This document shows positions 1 to 6,944 of a stretch of 12,113 bases of DNA, one piece after another (positions within the stretch are counted from its first letter, which is position 1; each line of letters opens with the position of its first letter). This DNA comes from Clostridia bacterium (GTDB lineage Bacteria > Bacillota > Clostridia > Oscillospirales > CAG-382). Where the stretch lies: positions 1 to 12,113 of the forward strand of contig CAAEDF010000173.1 of NCBI GenBank assembly GCA_900754535.1, in the 5' to 3' direction. The translations under genes were made by a program, and so were the position numbers. The notes beneath the pieces were generated by a model. That model had not been told where the DNA came from and searched no databases. It worked only from the letters and a program-made list of their open reading frames with translations.

Positions 1-212
1 AGCGGTTCGCCGGTGGAATAGACCCTGTCGCCCGGACCGATGCCGGCCGTTTCCTCATAGACCTGAATTGAGGCGCGGTCGCCGCGTATCTCTATTATCT
101 CTCCGATAAGCCGCATCTCGCCGACGCGCACGACGTCGAACATATTGGCTTCCCTCATGCCGCTGGCGACGACAAGCGGGCCGGAGACCTTTACTATCGT
201 TCCTTCTGTCAT
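1..212 (-). CDS. atpA: V-type ATP synthase subunit A, N-terminal part (runs off left edge)
   Basis: Catalytic, nucleotide-binding subunit of the V1 head of a V-type ATPase. Only the first 70 codons are in the window. They read [15 protein letters not shown] at the start and include [16 protein letters not shown] and end in [10 protein letters not shown]. This is the N-terminal beta-barrel typical of the family; the Walker A motif and non-homologous region would lie beyond the left edge. The ATG at 212 is preceded by GAAAGG at 226-231, 13 nt away. An earlier ATG lies 1 nt after that SD but is followed by a stop after three codons (MIR), directly abutting the real ATG. The gene follows subunit F after 61 bp in the same operon, as in other clostridial V-ATPase clusters. 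Identification is firm; the rest of the protein cannot be judged. Confidence 0.95.
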   Translation of the reverse strand, partial: MTEGTIVKVSGPLVVASGMREANMFDVVRVGEMRLIGEIIEIRGDRASIQVYEETAGIGPGDRVYSTGEP

Positions 213-273
213 TTATCTGATCATACCTTTCACCCGGCGGAATTTCACAGCGGAAAACCCGTTCGGTTCAGTT

Positions 274-594
274 TTATTCGCCCCTGAACAGTATGTCGGC
301 GCCGATGGCGCGCTCGACATTCTTTCGCACCGCGTTCAGCGCGTATCCGGTGCCGCCCGAAGCTCCCGGCAGCGGTATTATGGCCGGCAGCGGGCTGTTC
401 TTGTAACGGTCGATAAGCTCCGAAAGCTTCTCGCAGTAATCCTCGGTGATGAAGATTATGCCGCAGCCCGCACGGACCGCCTCTTTCAGCGCGTCCCTTG
501 CGCTCTCGTCGGTCTCCGCCTCAAGGATCCCGAAGCCGACCGCACGGAAGCCCAGCACATCCTGCCGTCTTCCGATGACAACTATATTCTGCAA
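274..594 (-). CDS. atpF: V-type ATP synthase subunit F
   Basis: Small central-stalk subunit that sits on the rotor of the V1 sector (called NtpG in Enterococcus). The protein is about 106 residues, the usual size. It has the Rossmann-like opening NIVVIGRRQDVLGFRAVGF, a middle strand CGIIFITEDYCEKL, and a proline/glycine-rich segment LPAIIPLPGASGGTG before the C-terminal helix, all typical of the family. The start is uncertain. The longest reading begins at a GTG at 618 with no SD, but GGAGG lies at 607-611, inside that reading. I chose the TTG at 594 (12 nt after GGAGG) because family members begin a few residues before the V-V-I-G strand; a GTG at 603 is only 3 nt from the SD. It lies 25 bp after subunit C and 61 bp before subunit A. 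Confidence 0.9.
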   Translation of the reverse strand: MQNIVVIGRRQDVLGFRAVGFGILEAETDESARDALKEAVRAGCGIIFITEDYCEKLSELIDRYKNSPLPAIIPLPGASGGTGYALNAVRKNVERAIGADILFRGE

Positions 595-606
595 ACCTTC
601 CACCGT

Positions 607-611
607 CCTCC
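607..611 (-). promoter_or_regulatory. Shine-Dalgarno GGAGG that decides the subunit F start
   Basis: GGAGG on the minus strand lies inside the longest open reading of subunit F. That makes the GTG at 618 an unlikely start and favours the TTG at 594 (12 nt spacing) or, less likely, the GTG at 603 (3 nt spacing). Confidence 0.55.
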
Positions 612-619
612 GTTGCACG

Positions 620-1594
620 TCATATTATGATACGCCGACGTATCTCCGATTCGGCAAGACCCACCTTCTTGCAGGTCATGGCAATGCGGAGCATACGCAG
701 GCTGTTCTTCTTCTTTTCTCCGTAGGCGACTATCGTATCCGGTCCGAACGGCACGAAGAAATACCTGTCAAGCTGCCGGATATACAGCCTGTCGCATTCC
801 CTGCGAAGCGCCGCCGCGTCCGGCAGCGACGCCGAAAAAAGCGATGCAAGCGTTTCAAACCCGTGCGCCTTCAGCAGCGACACGGCCTTTTCTCCGCCCT
901 CCGCGATAACGTCCAGCGACTCCTCATCAAGCGTTCCGCCGGCAAAAGCGCCCCCGCGATTCCTGCGGCCCGTCGCCTTTTCACGGATGCGGCAGGTGAT
1001 GTTTGTAAAATCCGCCTTCAGTGCGGTAAGTATTCCCAGAAGCTCCACGCCGCTCGCAGCCGCCTTTTCGGCCATGTATTCAAAGCACGCGCGGTCCGTA
1101 AGAGCATCTATTTCCGACGGATCATGTGTCTTTGCGGCGGTTTCCGCAGCTTTTGCCGCATAATTTGCAAACGGTACGGGAAGAAGCGAATACTGTGCGT
1201 TCTCTCCTATCCGCAGCAGCTCCGGAAGCGTAAGACCGCCTGCGGGGAAGAACGCGCTTTCGGGGAATTCGCGCCCGAACACCGCGGATTTGAGCATGCT
1301 TTTTATATCAAGGCAGAGATATTCCGCACGGAGATAATCGGTTATTTCCGTCGCCTCGCCGCCCAGCGCCTCGTCGAGAAACGCAAAAAGCTCCGCGGTC
1401 GCTCCGTTTATCGCGGCCTCAAAATCCGCGCCGCAGGACGCGGCGCATTCCAGCTCGCCGAACGCCTTGAGCGCACCGGCGTAATCCGGCGCGGAAACTA
1501 TGCGCTCGATGACCGCGGTGTCCCTGTCCTTTGCCTCCCTGACCTTTACGGCCGCGCTGGCATACATCAGAGAGGTATCGTCAAGCCGCCTCAT
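620..1594 (-). CDS. atpC: V-type ATP synthase subunit C
   Basis: Homologue of the AC39/subunit d family, the funnel-shaped socket that joins the central rotor stalk of V1 to the K ring of V0. The 324-residue alpha-helical protein matches family length. It opens with MRRLDDTSLMYASAAVKVRE, the usual N-terminal helix carrying a Y/A-R/K-E pattern. Further on it has the recurring V/A-type segments DYLRAEYLCLDIKSMLK and AKTHDPSEIDALTDRACFEYM, and later RCREKATGR-like and DRYFFVPFGPDTIVAYGEKK near the C-terminus, where family members have the F-G-x-E/D-x-I-x-A-Y motif. The ATG at 1594 overlaps the TGA of subunit E as ATGA, so translation is likely coupled. Identification rests on these motifs plus operon position between E and F. 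Confidence 0.93.
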   Translation of the reverse strand: MRRLDDTSLMYASAAVKVREAKDRDTAVIERIVSAPDYAGALKAFGELECAASCGADFEAAINGATAELFAFLDEALGGEATEITDYLRAEYLCLDIKSMLKSAVFGREFPESAFFPAGGLTLPELLRIGENAQYSLLPVPFANYAAKAAETAAKTHDPSEIDALTDRACFEYMAEKAAASGVELLGILTALKADFTNITCRIREKATGRRNRGGAFAGGTLDEESLDVIAEGGEKAVSLLKAHGFETLASLFSASLPDAAALRRECDRLYIRQLDRYFFVPFGPDTIVAYGEKKKNSLRMLRIAMTCKKVGLAESEIRRRIII

Positions 1595-2175
1595 GACCTT
1601 TCCTTCGGCGCATCGCCGAACAGGATACGCGCGCAGCCGCTCTCAAGCGTTTCGCGCGCGCCGTCCACCAGTGCCTGCGCGGTTAGGTTCACCGTGGCGT
1701 CCTCATATTCAAGCAGCAGCCCGCCGGACACCGAGGGAGAAAGCACGATCTCGGCGCCGTCAAGCGCTTTTTTCAGCTCCGGAACGTATTTTTCCTGCTT
1801 TGAGGGGATCAGCGCGCGGCATTTGCCGGGGCGTGAATACGCCGAATAAAGCGCGCCCGCAAGCCGCACATAAGCCTCGCCCGAAAGGCCCTCTATCCTC
1901 TCGCGCGCCTTTTGGAACGCGCTGTCTATAAGCTCGACCTTTGCGCCGAGCATCGCACGTCCCTGCGCCGCGCGCGCGGCGGACTCGCTCAGAGACGCCT
2001 GCTGCGCGGTTATCCTCGCAGCCTCTTCACGTGCGCTTTCAAGCACGCTTTCACGCTCGGCAGCCGCCTCGTTTATTATTTTCTGCTCCGCAGCGGCGCT
2101 TTCCGCCGCTATCTTCTCGGCCTGCTCACGGGCACAGGCGATGATCTTGGCGGTAACGGTTTCGATGCTGTTCAT
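1591..2175 (-). CDS. atpE: V-type ATP synthase subunit E
   Basis: Peripheral-stalk (stator) subunit that pairs with subunit H/G and holds the catalytic head still while the rotor turns. About 194 residues, normal for the family. The first 100 or so residues (from MNSIETVTAKIIACAREQAE) are a long charged, alanine-rich coiled coil with AEQKIINEAAAERESVLESA. The C-terminal part is globular and ends in the family's pattern of a glycine-rich hairpin (SVSGGLLLEYEDATVNLTAQ) followed by an R-E-T-L-E helix. A longer open reading continues upstream into the subunit K gene, but the ATG at 2175 is chosen because it overlaps the K stop codon as ATGA, the same arrangement as at the E/C junction. Not to be confused with F-type AtpE, the c subunit. 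Confidence 0.93.
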   Translation of the reverse strand: MNSIETVTAKIIACAREQAEKIAAESAAAEQKIINEAAAERESVLESAREEAARITAQQASLSESAARAAQGRAMLGAKVELIDSAFQKARERIEGLSGEAYVRLAGALYSAYSRPGKCRALIPSKQEKYVPELKKALDGAEIVLSPSVSGGLLLEYEDATVNLTAQALVDGARETLESGCARILFGDAPKERS

Positions 2176-2669
2176 ATTTGCATAAGAAGGATCGGCAGCA
2201 GCGATACGAGGAACGCAAACGCGGCGTAGGTCTCGACGAGAGCCGCGGAGATAACGCCCTTCATCGCCTGATCGGGACGCTTTGCGAGTATGTTTATGCC
2301 GGCTGCGGCGACCCTGCCCTGCTTGATTGCGGAGATGTAGCCGATTATCGCGATAGGCAGACATGCGGCGAGGATGAACATTCCCTGCTCAAGGCTGAGA
2401 GTAGCCGTTTCGCCGAACACGTTGAGCTTTATGAGCACCATGAACGCGGTAACGAAGCCGTAAAGGCCCTGGGTTCCGGGAAGTGCCTGAAGCACTATAG
2501 CCTTACCGAACTTGGTGGGGTCGTCGGCGATAACGCCGCTTGCAGCCTCGCCCACTATCATGACACCGCGGCAGGAGCCCGCGCCCGCCACGATAAGAGC
2601 CACAGCCGCACCGATAAGCGCGAGGTTGTTGCCGGTGAAGATCGACACAAAGAATTCCGTAAACGTCAT
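2172..2669 (-). CDS. atpK: V-type ATP synthase subunit K (proteolipid rotor ring), predicted Na+-binding
   Basis: Membrane rotor-ring subunit that carries the coupling ion. The 165-residue protein is a fused double hairpin with four membrane helices (roughly residues 15-42, 55-82, 95-115, 137-162), as in NtpK of Enterococcus hirae. Hairpin 2 has the ion carboxylate E146 in LVETYA; hairpin 1 has no matching Glu (LQALPGTQGLYGF), so there is one site per two hairpins. L63, T66, Q67, Q117 and E146 match the five Na+ ligands L61, T64, Q65, Q110 and E139 of NtpK, with identical spacing inside each motif. The start at 2669 is chosen over an ATG at 2681 because the SD AAAGGA (2682-2687) touches the latter with no gap. 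It overlaps subunit E by 4 nt and is preceded by a hairpin at 2703-2718. Confidence 0.95.
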   Translation of the reverse strand: MTFTEFFVSIFTGNNLALIGAAVALIVAGAGSCRGVMIVGEAASGVIADDPTKFGKAIVLQALPGTQGLYGFVTAFMVLIKLNVFGETATLSLEQGMFILAACLPIAIIGYISAIKQGRVAAAGINILAKRPDQAMKGVISAALVETYAAFAFLVSLLPILLMQI

Positions 2670-2681
2670 TTTAACTACCAT

Positions 2682-2687
2682 TCCTTT
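2682..2687 (-). promoter_or_regulatory. Shine-Dalgarno AAAGGA of subunit K, touching a decoy ATG
   Basis: AAAGGA on the minus strand is followed with zero spacing by an ATG (2681) and, 12 nt on, by the ATG at 2669 in the same frame. Zero spacing cannot place an initiator in the ribosomal P site, so 2669 is the likelier start. Confidence 0.5.
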
Positions 2688-2702
2688 CGAATTTTGCAAA
2701 GA

Positions 2703-2718
2703 CCGGGCTGCCGCCCGG
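2703..2718 (-). other. GC-rich hairpin between subunits I and K
   Basis: A perfect 6-bp stem, CCGGGC and GCCCGG with a 4-nt loop, lies in the 78-bp gap between the subunit I stop and the subunit K start. On the minus strand it is followed only by TCTTTGCAAAA, which is too poor in T for a strong terminator. It may be an RNA processing or stabilising element ahead of the K gene, whose product is needed in many copies per complex. The function is inferred. Confidence 0.45.
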
Positions 2719-2747
2719 CCGGAGCCGTGAGAATATTTATGTTAATT

Positions 2748-4688
2748 TTACTCCCCGTATTTTTCGTCCGCGACTATCGACACGTGCTTGGCGTTGACGC
2801 GGTAGGGCTCGAAATGTCTTCCGCCCTCTTCATAAAATTTGCCGAAGAACTCTATATACTGCAGCCTTGCCGTATGCACGAACGCGCCGAGCACGCTGAT
2901 GGCAAGGTTGAGCACCGTGCCTATCGGAAGCACTATCACGAAAAGCAGGATGCCGAGTATGTTCGGGCCGCCTATCGTCGCAAGCAGGTTCATGACGTTG
3001 GCAACCACCGCGCCCGAAAGCCCGAGCGCCATTATTCTGGAATATGACAGTATGTCGGAAGCATAGTTGACGATGCCGTAAAGCCCGAGAAGTCCCTTGC
3101 CCAGCCGCAGGATCGGGTTGCGCTCTCCGCGCGCCTTCAGAAGCACCATTATCAGCAGGCCCGCAAGCGCGACGAACACGGCGGCCGTCCAGCCGAACGC
3201 GACGTACAGCCCGCCGCCGCCGAACATCAGGAACCACGCGCCCTCCTCTATCAGAGCGCCGTACGCGTCACCGCGCTTTATTTTCATGTACGCGTTTACC
3301 GCCATGCCGGCCAGCACCTGGACCCCGCCTATCGCAAGCGATATGTAAAGGAAGGTCATCGGGTCGTTAAGCGGCTCGAACCAGAGCGCTATCGACGGGA
3401 AGCCCTCGAAACCGAGCATGTTTTCGGCAAACGACGGCAGAAGGTCGCCGAAGAAGCTGCCGTACAACACGCCGGCAAGCGTTGTGGAGATACCGCACAG
3501 CGCAAACATCTTAAGCATCTGCGCAAACGCGCCGCGCGCGCGCTTTATCTTCATGAACGCCAGACAGCCGAACGTCATCAGCAGCCCGTAGCCGATATCG
3601 GCTATCATAAGTCCGAATATGAAGAAATAAAAGAAAGCCATTATCCGCGTGGGGTCAAAAGCCGAATACTGCGGATACGCATACAGGGCTATTATCTGCT
3701 CGAACGGCGTTGACAGCGGTCCGTTGGACAGCTCCACCGGAACATCATCCTCCGGCGAAGGGTCGTCGAGCGAATAGCAGCAGTCGAAATCGGCAAGCGT
3801 CCGTTCAAGCAGCCCGACCGCCCTGACCGGCACCCAGCCGGTCATAAGCACGGCGTTCTGCGTACAGAGCATACGCTTACCGGTCCGCTCCTCGTCAAGC
3901 CTGTATTCGTAATAGTCGGCAAGCGCGTCGAAATCGTCGCCGTAAACGGCCGCGCTCTCAATGAACGCGTCTATCCTCTCGCGGTCGGCGCAAAGACGCT
4001 TTTCGCGCTGCGCGGCATCCTCCGCCGCAAGCGCCGGGGTCCCGTCGAACTCCAGCTCGGTCCTTACGAACCCGCTGCGCGACAGCACCGAGCCCACCGC
4101 CTGCTCGTCGCCGATGAAATACGTCACCGTCACATAACGGCACCCGCCGTCCGAGCCGGCCTGCTCGAGATACGCGTCGGGCGCGTCCGGGCCGTCGAAC
4201 ATTGAGCCGATATCCGCAAACGCCGGCAGCGTGCCGGTCACGGTCCTCGTGTACCTGGTCGAGACCGACCTTACGGGGACGTCCAGCGCCGCCCACGGCG
4301 ACGCGGCGTCAAGCTCCCGCGTTATCGCCGCCGAAATAGCAAGGCTTTTTTCCTTTTCGGCAACGGCATCGCACACCTTTTGCGCGCTTTCAAGCGCACC
4401 GGCAAGCTTTTCCTCAAGACGCTCGAATTCCGCGGCGCCGTACCGGTTGGCGTTCTTATTCTTTTTTCTGTATTTTCCGACGGCCTCCGCCGCCTCTCTC
4501 ACAATACGCAGCTTTTCCTCAAGCGCGGCGCGCCCGTCGCCGCCGTCATGCTCGGCGGGCAGAAACGAGCTGCTGCCGAACGCCGACGCGGCGTCAAGCT
4601 CCGACACCTCCACCGACGAAAGCCACACAAGTTCCCTCAGCAGTCTGTCCCTGTCGCTTCTGAGCGCCGCCAGCGACAGACGCTTCAT
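2748..4688 (-). CDS. atpI: V-type ATP synthase subunit I (membrane stator, a-subunit homologue)
   Basis: Membrane stator subunit that forms the two ion half-channels next to the K ring. The product is 646 residues, usual for the family. Residues 1 to about 340 are cytosolic and charged, with coiled-coil arms, and contact the peripheral stalks. From about 345 come seven or eight membrane helices, with hallmark segments FDPTRIMAFFYFFIFGLM, ADIGYGLLM, GVLYGSFFGD, LSYSRIMALGLSG and HTARLQYIEFFGKFYEEGG. R551 (SYSR) and R608 (TARLQ) fit the two conserved arginines that face the rotor carboxylate in homologues such as Thermus subunit I. The ATG at 4688 lies 1 nt after the subunit H stop; an in-frame TTG at 4703 would overlap H and is not preferred. 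Translation is probably coupled to H, since no strong SD is seen. Confidence 0.95.
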   Translation of the reverse strand: MKRLSLAALRSDRDRLLRELVWLSSVEVSELDAASAFGSSSFLPAEHDGGDGRAALEEKLRIVREAAEAVGKYRKKNKNANRYGAAEFERLEEKLAGALESAQKVCDAVAEKEKSLAISAAITRELDAASPWAALDVPVRSVSTRYTRTVTGTLPAFADIGSMFDGPDAPDAYLEQAGSDGGCRYVTVTYFIGDEQAVGSVLSRSGFVRTELEFDGTPALAAEDAAQREKRLCADRERIDAFIESAAVYGDDFDALADYYEYRLDEERTGKRMLCTQNAVLMTGWVPVRAVGLLERTLADFDCCYSLDDPSPEDDVPVELSNGPLSTPFEQIIALYAYPQYSAFDPTRIMAFFYFFIFGLMIADIGYGLLMTFGCLAFMKIKRARGAFAQMLKMFALCGISTTLAGVLYGSFFGDLLPSFAENMLGFEGFPSIALWFEPLNDPMTFLYISLAIGGVQVLAGMAVNAYMKIKRGDAYGALIEEGAWFLMFGGGGLYVAFGWTAAVFVALAGLLIMVLLKARGERNPILRLGKGLLGLYGIVNYASDILSYSRIMALGLSGAVVANVMNLLATIGGPNILGILLFVIVLPIGTVLNLAISVLGAFVHTARLQYIEFFGKFYEEGGRHFEPYRVNAKHVSIVADEKYGE

Positions 4689-4689
4689 T

Positions 4690-5013
4690 TTATTTACCGA
4701 CAAGAGACAAAACCTCTTTCACTATGTAATCCACCGCGGCGTCAAGCCGCTCCGAAGCATCCGAGGTGAACACCGCGGCGCTTATGCGCGCGTCGGACGC
4801 CGCTTCCCTGCTTACGGTACGCGCGGTCTCCTCCGCGCCGGCCCGCGCGGTTTTTATCAGCTCCGACGCTTCCGCCTTTGCATCCTCCGCGAGCTTCTGC
4901 GCACATGCGCGTGCGTCCGCGGCGCGGTCGCGCGCATCCGCCTTCGCCTTTTCGACGATGGCGGCCGCCTCTTCCTCGGCCTGTTTTATTTTTTCAAAAG
5001 CTTCAAGTGCCAT
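4690..5013 (-). CDS. ahaH: V-type ATP synthase subunit H/G (peripheral stalk coiled coil)
   Basis: Short peripheral-stalk subunit that forms a right-handed coiled coil with subunit E. The 107-residue protein is almost entirely helical and very rich in Ala, Glu, Lys and Asp. It has the family's start (MALEAFEKIKQAEEEAAAIV), an AKADARDRAADARA stretch, and a C-terminal segment SERLDAAVDYIVKEVLSLVGK. This matches the ATPase subunit H / NtpF family (called G in Thermus) and its usual place as first gene of clostridial V-ATPase operons. The ATG at 5013 has a good SD, GGAGG, with 5 nt spacing, one of the best in the window. It lies 42 bp after the ACT gene with no terminator or clear promoter between, so transcription probably reads through from upstream. 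The name varies between nomenclatures; the identification is sound although coiled coils are weak in sequence detail. Confidence 0.88.
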   Translation of the reverse strand: MALEAFEKIKQAEEEAAAIVEKAKADARDRAADARACAQKLAEDAKAEASELIKTARAGAEETARTVSREAASDARISAAVFTSDASERLDAAVDYIVKEVLSLVGK

Positions 5014-5055
5014 TTCGCCCTCCGTTGCCTTGAGATATATCCGCCCGTGCCGCGC

Positions 5056-5442
5056 TCAGCCGATAAGCTTTTCGGCCTTTGCGGTATCGTCCACACGCAT
5101 TACCACCACCGCGCCGTCCGACCCGGCGGAAAGATAGGCGTAAAGATATTCGACCGCCACTCCGTTTTCCGAAAGGACCGCCAGCTTCTTCGCAAGGTCC
5201 CCCGGCCTGTCACCCAGAGGGACGCTGATGACCTCGGTGAGCGTTGCGGTAACGTTGTTCGCGGCAAGCACGGCGGCAACATCCTGCGGCCGGTCCGCAA
5301 TAAGGCGGAGTATGCCGAAATCCGCGGTGTCGGCCACCGATACGGCTCTGAGGTTGATACCGTTTTCCGCAAGCAGCTTCGTCACGTCGGCAAGCCTGCC
5401 CTTGCGGTTTTCGATGAAGACGGATACCTGATTGATGATCAT
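5056..5442 (-). CDS. Tandem ACT-domain protein, amino-acid-binding
   Basis: A 128-residue protein made only of two ACT domains, roughly residues 1-65 (IINQVSVFIENRKGRLADVT, with the G-R-L turn where ACT domains bind ligand) and 66-128 (LTEVISVPLGDRPGDLAKKL, with a matching R-P-G-D-L turn). ACT domains bind amino acids and regulate metabolism; stand-alone double-ACT proteins of this kind are commonly encoded beside phenylacetate-CoA ligase and indolepyruvate ferredoxin oxidoreductase in clostridia and archaea. A link to aromatic amino acid sensing is therefore likely, but the ligand is not shown by the sequence. The start at 5442 (MIINQV) is chosen over an ATG at 5451 because AAAGGAG at 5453-5459 is only 1 nt from the latter and 10 nt from the former. 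It lies 30 bp after paaK on the same strand. Confidence 0.9.
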   Translation of the reverse strand: MIINQVSVFIENRKGRLADVTKLLAENGINLRAVSVADTADFGILRLIADRPQDVAAVLAANNVTATLTEVISVPLGDRPGDLAKKLAVLSENGVAVEYLYAYLSAGSDGAVVVMRVDDTAKAEKLIG

Positions 5443-5452
5443 GGTCTGCATG

Positions 5453-5459
5453 CTCCTTT
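5453..5459 (-). promoter_or_regulatory. Shine-Dalgarno AAAGGAG of the ACT gene
   Basis: A strong SD on the minus strand. An ATG lies 1 nt downstream (5451), too close to be used, and a second in-frame ATG lies 10 nt downstream (5442). The second gives the family-typical N-terminus. Confidence 0.6.
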
Positions 5460-5472
5460 CCGCGCGGCGCCT

Positions 5473-6774
5473 TCAGCGCAGCACCCTGTTGTCGATGACG
5501 CGCTTTGCCTTGCCCTCGCTGCGCGGCAGCGACGACGGCTCGACAAAGGTTATCTTTGAGGAGATACCGAGCGTGGACTCTATCGAAGCGCGTATTTTGT
5601 TTTCAAGCTCCTCCATGCCGCTTATCGTATCCGAGAAAGCGGAGGAATCCAGTTCCACCTTTATCTCCATAACGTCAAGATTGTTTACGCGGTCCACGAC
5701 TATCATGTAATACGGCGCCACCTGTCCGACCGACAGCAGCACGCTTTCTATCTGCGACGGGAACACGTTCACGCCGCGTATGATGAGCATGTCGTCGCTG
5801 CGTCCGGTTATCCTCGACATACGTGTAAGCGTACGCCCGCACCCGCACTTCTCGTGCGTGACGCTGGCGATATCGTGGGTGTTGTATCGTATGAGCGGGA
5901 GCGCGCGCTTGGTCAGCGCGGTGAATACCACCTCGCCCGACATGCCGTCCGGTACGTTTTTGCCGGTGGCCGGATCAACTATCTCGATAAGGAAATGGTC
6001 GTCGTTAACATGCAGCCCGTCCGAGCAGTCGCAGCCGAACGAAACGCCCGGTCCGCATATCTCGGAAAGCCCGTATATGTCATATGCGGTTATGCCCAGC
6101 CGCTTTTCTATTTCCTTTTTCATGTTCAGCGTCCAGGGCTCCGCGCCGAAAAGTCCGGCCTTGAGATGTATGCTTGAAAGCGGTATCCCGTTCTTTTCAA
6201 GCGTTTCGCCGATATACAGCGCATACGACGGAGTGCAGCACAGCATTGTGGAGCCGTAGTCCTGAAGCATGGTTATCTGGCGCGCCGTGTTGCCGGTGGA
6301 AGCCGGAATGACCGTGGCGCCCATTTTCTCGGCGCCGCCGTGAAGCCCCAGACCGCCCGTGAAAAGGCCGTAGCCGTAGCAGACCTGAACTATATCGTCC
6401 TTGGTGCCTCCGGCACAGGTAAGCGCGCGAGCAACGCACTCGTCCCATATGCCAAGGTCCTCTCTCGTATAACCGACGACGGTCGCCTTGCCGGTCGTGC
6501 CGGAAGACGCGTGTATGCGCACCACATCGCTCATAGGCACTGCAAACAGACCGTACGGATAATTGTCCCTCAGGTCGGTTTTGGAGGTGCAGGGCAGCTT
6601 TTCCAGATCCGGGATCGACTTTATGTCGCCCGGCAGCATACCGGCCGCGTCAAACATCTTCCTGTAAAACGGGACGTTATCATAAACAAACGCGACCTGC
6701 TTTTTCAGCCGTTCCAGCTGAAGATCCAGCATACGCTCGCGCTCCATGGTCTCTATTTCCCTGTTCCAGTACAT
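5473..6774 (-). CDS. paaK: Phenylacetate-CoA ligase (aryl-acetate-CoA ligase)
   Basis: AMP-forming ligase of the ANL superfamily, cytosolic, which activates phenylacetate or a related aryl acetate with ATP and CoA. In anaerobes it usually accompanies reductive or oxidative 2-oxoacid metabolism of aromatic amino acids. The 433-residue product shows the P-loop ASSGTTGKATVVGYT (about 89-103), YGLSEICGPG (234-243), the hinge and adenylate motif TGRSDDMLIIRGVNVFP (323-339), and the C-terminal lysine in SEGKAKR (K422). Paired cysteines in FGCDCSDG and EKCGCGRT could bind a metal, as is common in this branch. An in-frame GTG at 6822 exists, but the ATG at 6774 (MYWNREIETM) gives the family N-terminus and has AAAGG 13 nt upstream. 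The gene heads the minus-strand block and has a strong promoter at 6907-6935. The exact substrate is not certain. Confidence 0.93.
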   Translation of the reverse strand: MYWNREIETMERERMLDLQLERLKKQVAFVYDNVPFYRKMFDAAGMLPGDIKSIPDLEKLPCTSKTDLRDNYPYGLFAVPMSDVVRIHASSGTTGKATVVGYTREDLGIWDECVARALTCAGGTKDDIVQVCYGYGLFTGGLGLHGGAEKMGATVIPASTGNTARQITMLQDYGSTMLCCTPSYALYIGETLEKNGIPLSSIHLKAGLFGAEPWTLNMKKEIEKRLGITAYDIYGLSEICGPGVSFGCDCSDGLHVNDDHFLIEIVDPATGKNVPDGMSGEVVFTALTKRALPLIRYNTHDIASVTHEKCGCGRTLTRMSRITGRSDDMLIIRGVNVFPSQIESVLLSVGQVAPYYMIVVDRVNNLDVMEIKVELDSSAFSDTISGMEELENKIRASIESTLGISSKITFVEPSSLPRSEGKAKRVIDNRVLR

Positions 6775-6813
6775 ACAAACAATCGCGCCTTTCTTTTTCA
6801 GCCTTTTTACGGC

Positions 6814-6834
6814 AAAAAGCACGGCCGCAGCCGT
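6814..6834 (-). terminator. Candidate attenuator hairpin in the paaK leader
   Basis: On the minus strand, ACGGC and GCCGT form a 5-bp GC-rich stem (6830-6834 with 6821-6825) around a TGCG tetraloop, followed after GC by TTTTT (6814-6818). It sits about 65 nt into the leader between the paaK promoter and start codon. The stem is short, so it could be a weak attenuator or chance. Leader features upstream are GC-rich and could form an alternative pairing, but I cannot fold them reliably. Confidence 0.35.
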
Positions 6835-6906
6835 AGGGTACCGCCCCTGCCGCCGCGCGGTTACGACGGTATGCGCCGCACTGCCGCATTATAATTTATA
6901 TTCTGC

Positions 6907-6935
6907 ATTATACCAAATACTGCCGTGAAAGTCAA
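6907..6935 (-). promoter_or_regulatory. Sigma70-type promoter for paaK and the downstream block
   Basis: On the minus strand, TTGACT (6930-6935, 5 of 6 to consensus) and a perfect TATAAT (6907-6912) are separated by exactly 17 bp, with a TGG extended -10 element just before the TATAAT. Expected transcription start is near 6900, giving a leader of about 125 nt before the paaK ATG at 6774. Confidence 0.85.
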
Positions 6936-6944
6936 GAAATTATA

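Noticed and set aside
446..1849. Long open frame on the plus strand (about 467 codons)
   Set aside because: Antisense to the clearly recognised V-ATPase subunits E, C and F; its translation is Arg/Cys/Ser-rich with no family resemblance. A GC-rich shadow.
6772..6822. Longer paaK start at GTG 6822
   Set aside because: No SD upstream, it overlaps the terminator-like hairpin, and the extra 16 residues are Lys-rich and absent from the family's usual N-terminus (MYWN).
6888..6916. Second TATAAT-like box on the minus strand (6888-6893) with TTGGTA 17 bp upstream
   Set aside because: Its -35 box is weaker (4 of 6) and overlaps the -10 box of the better promoter at 6907-6935; it could be a minor start but is not listed separately.
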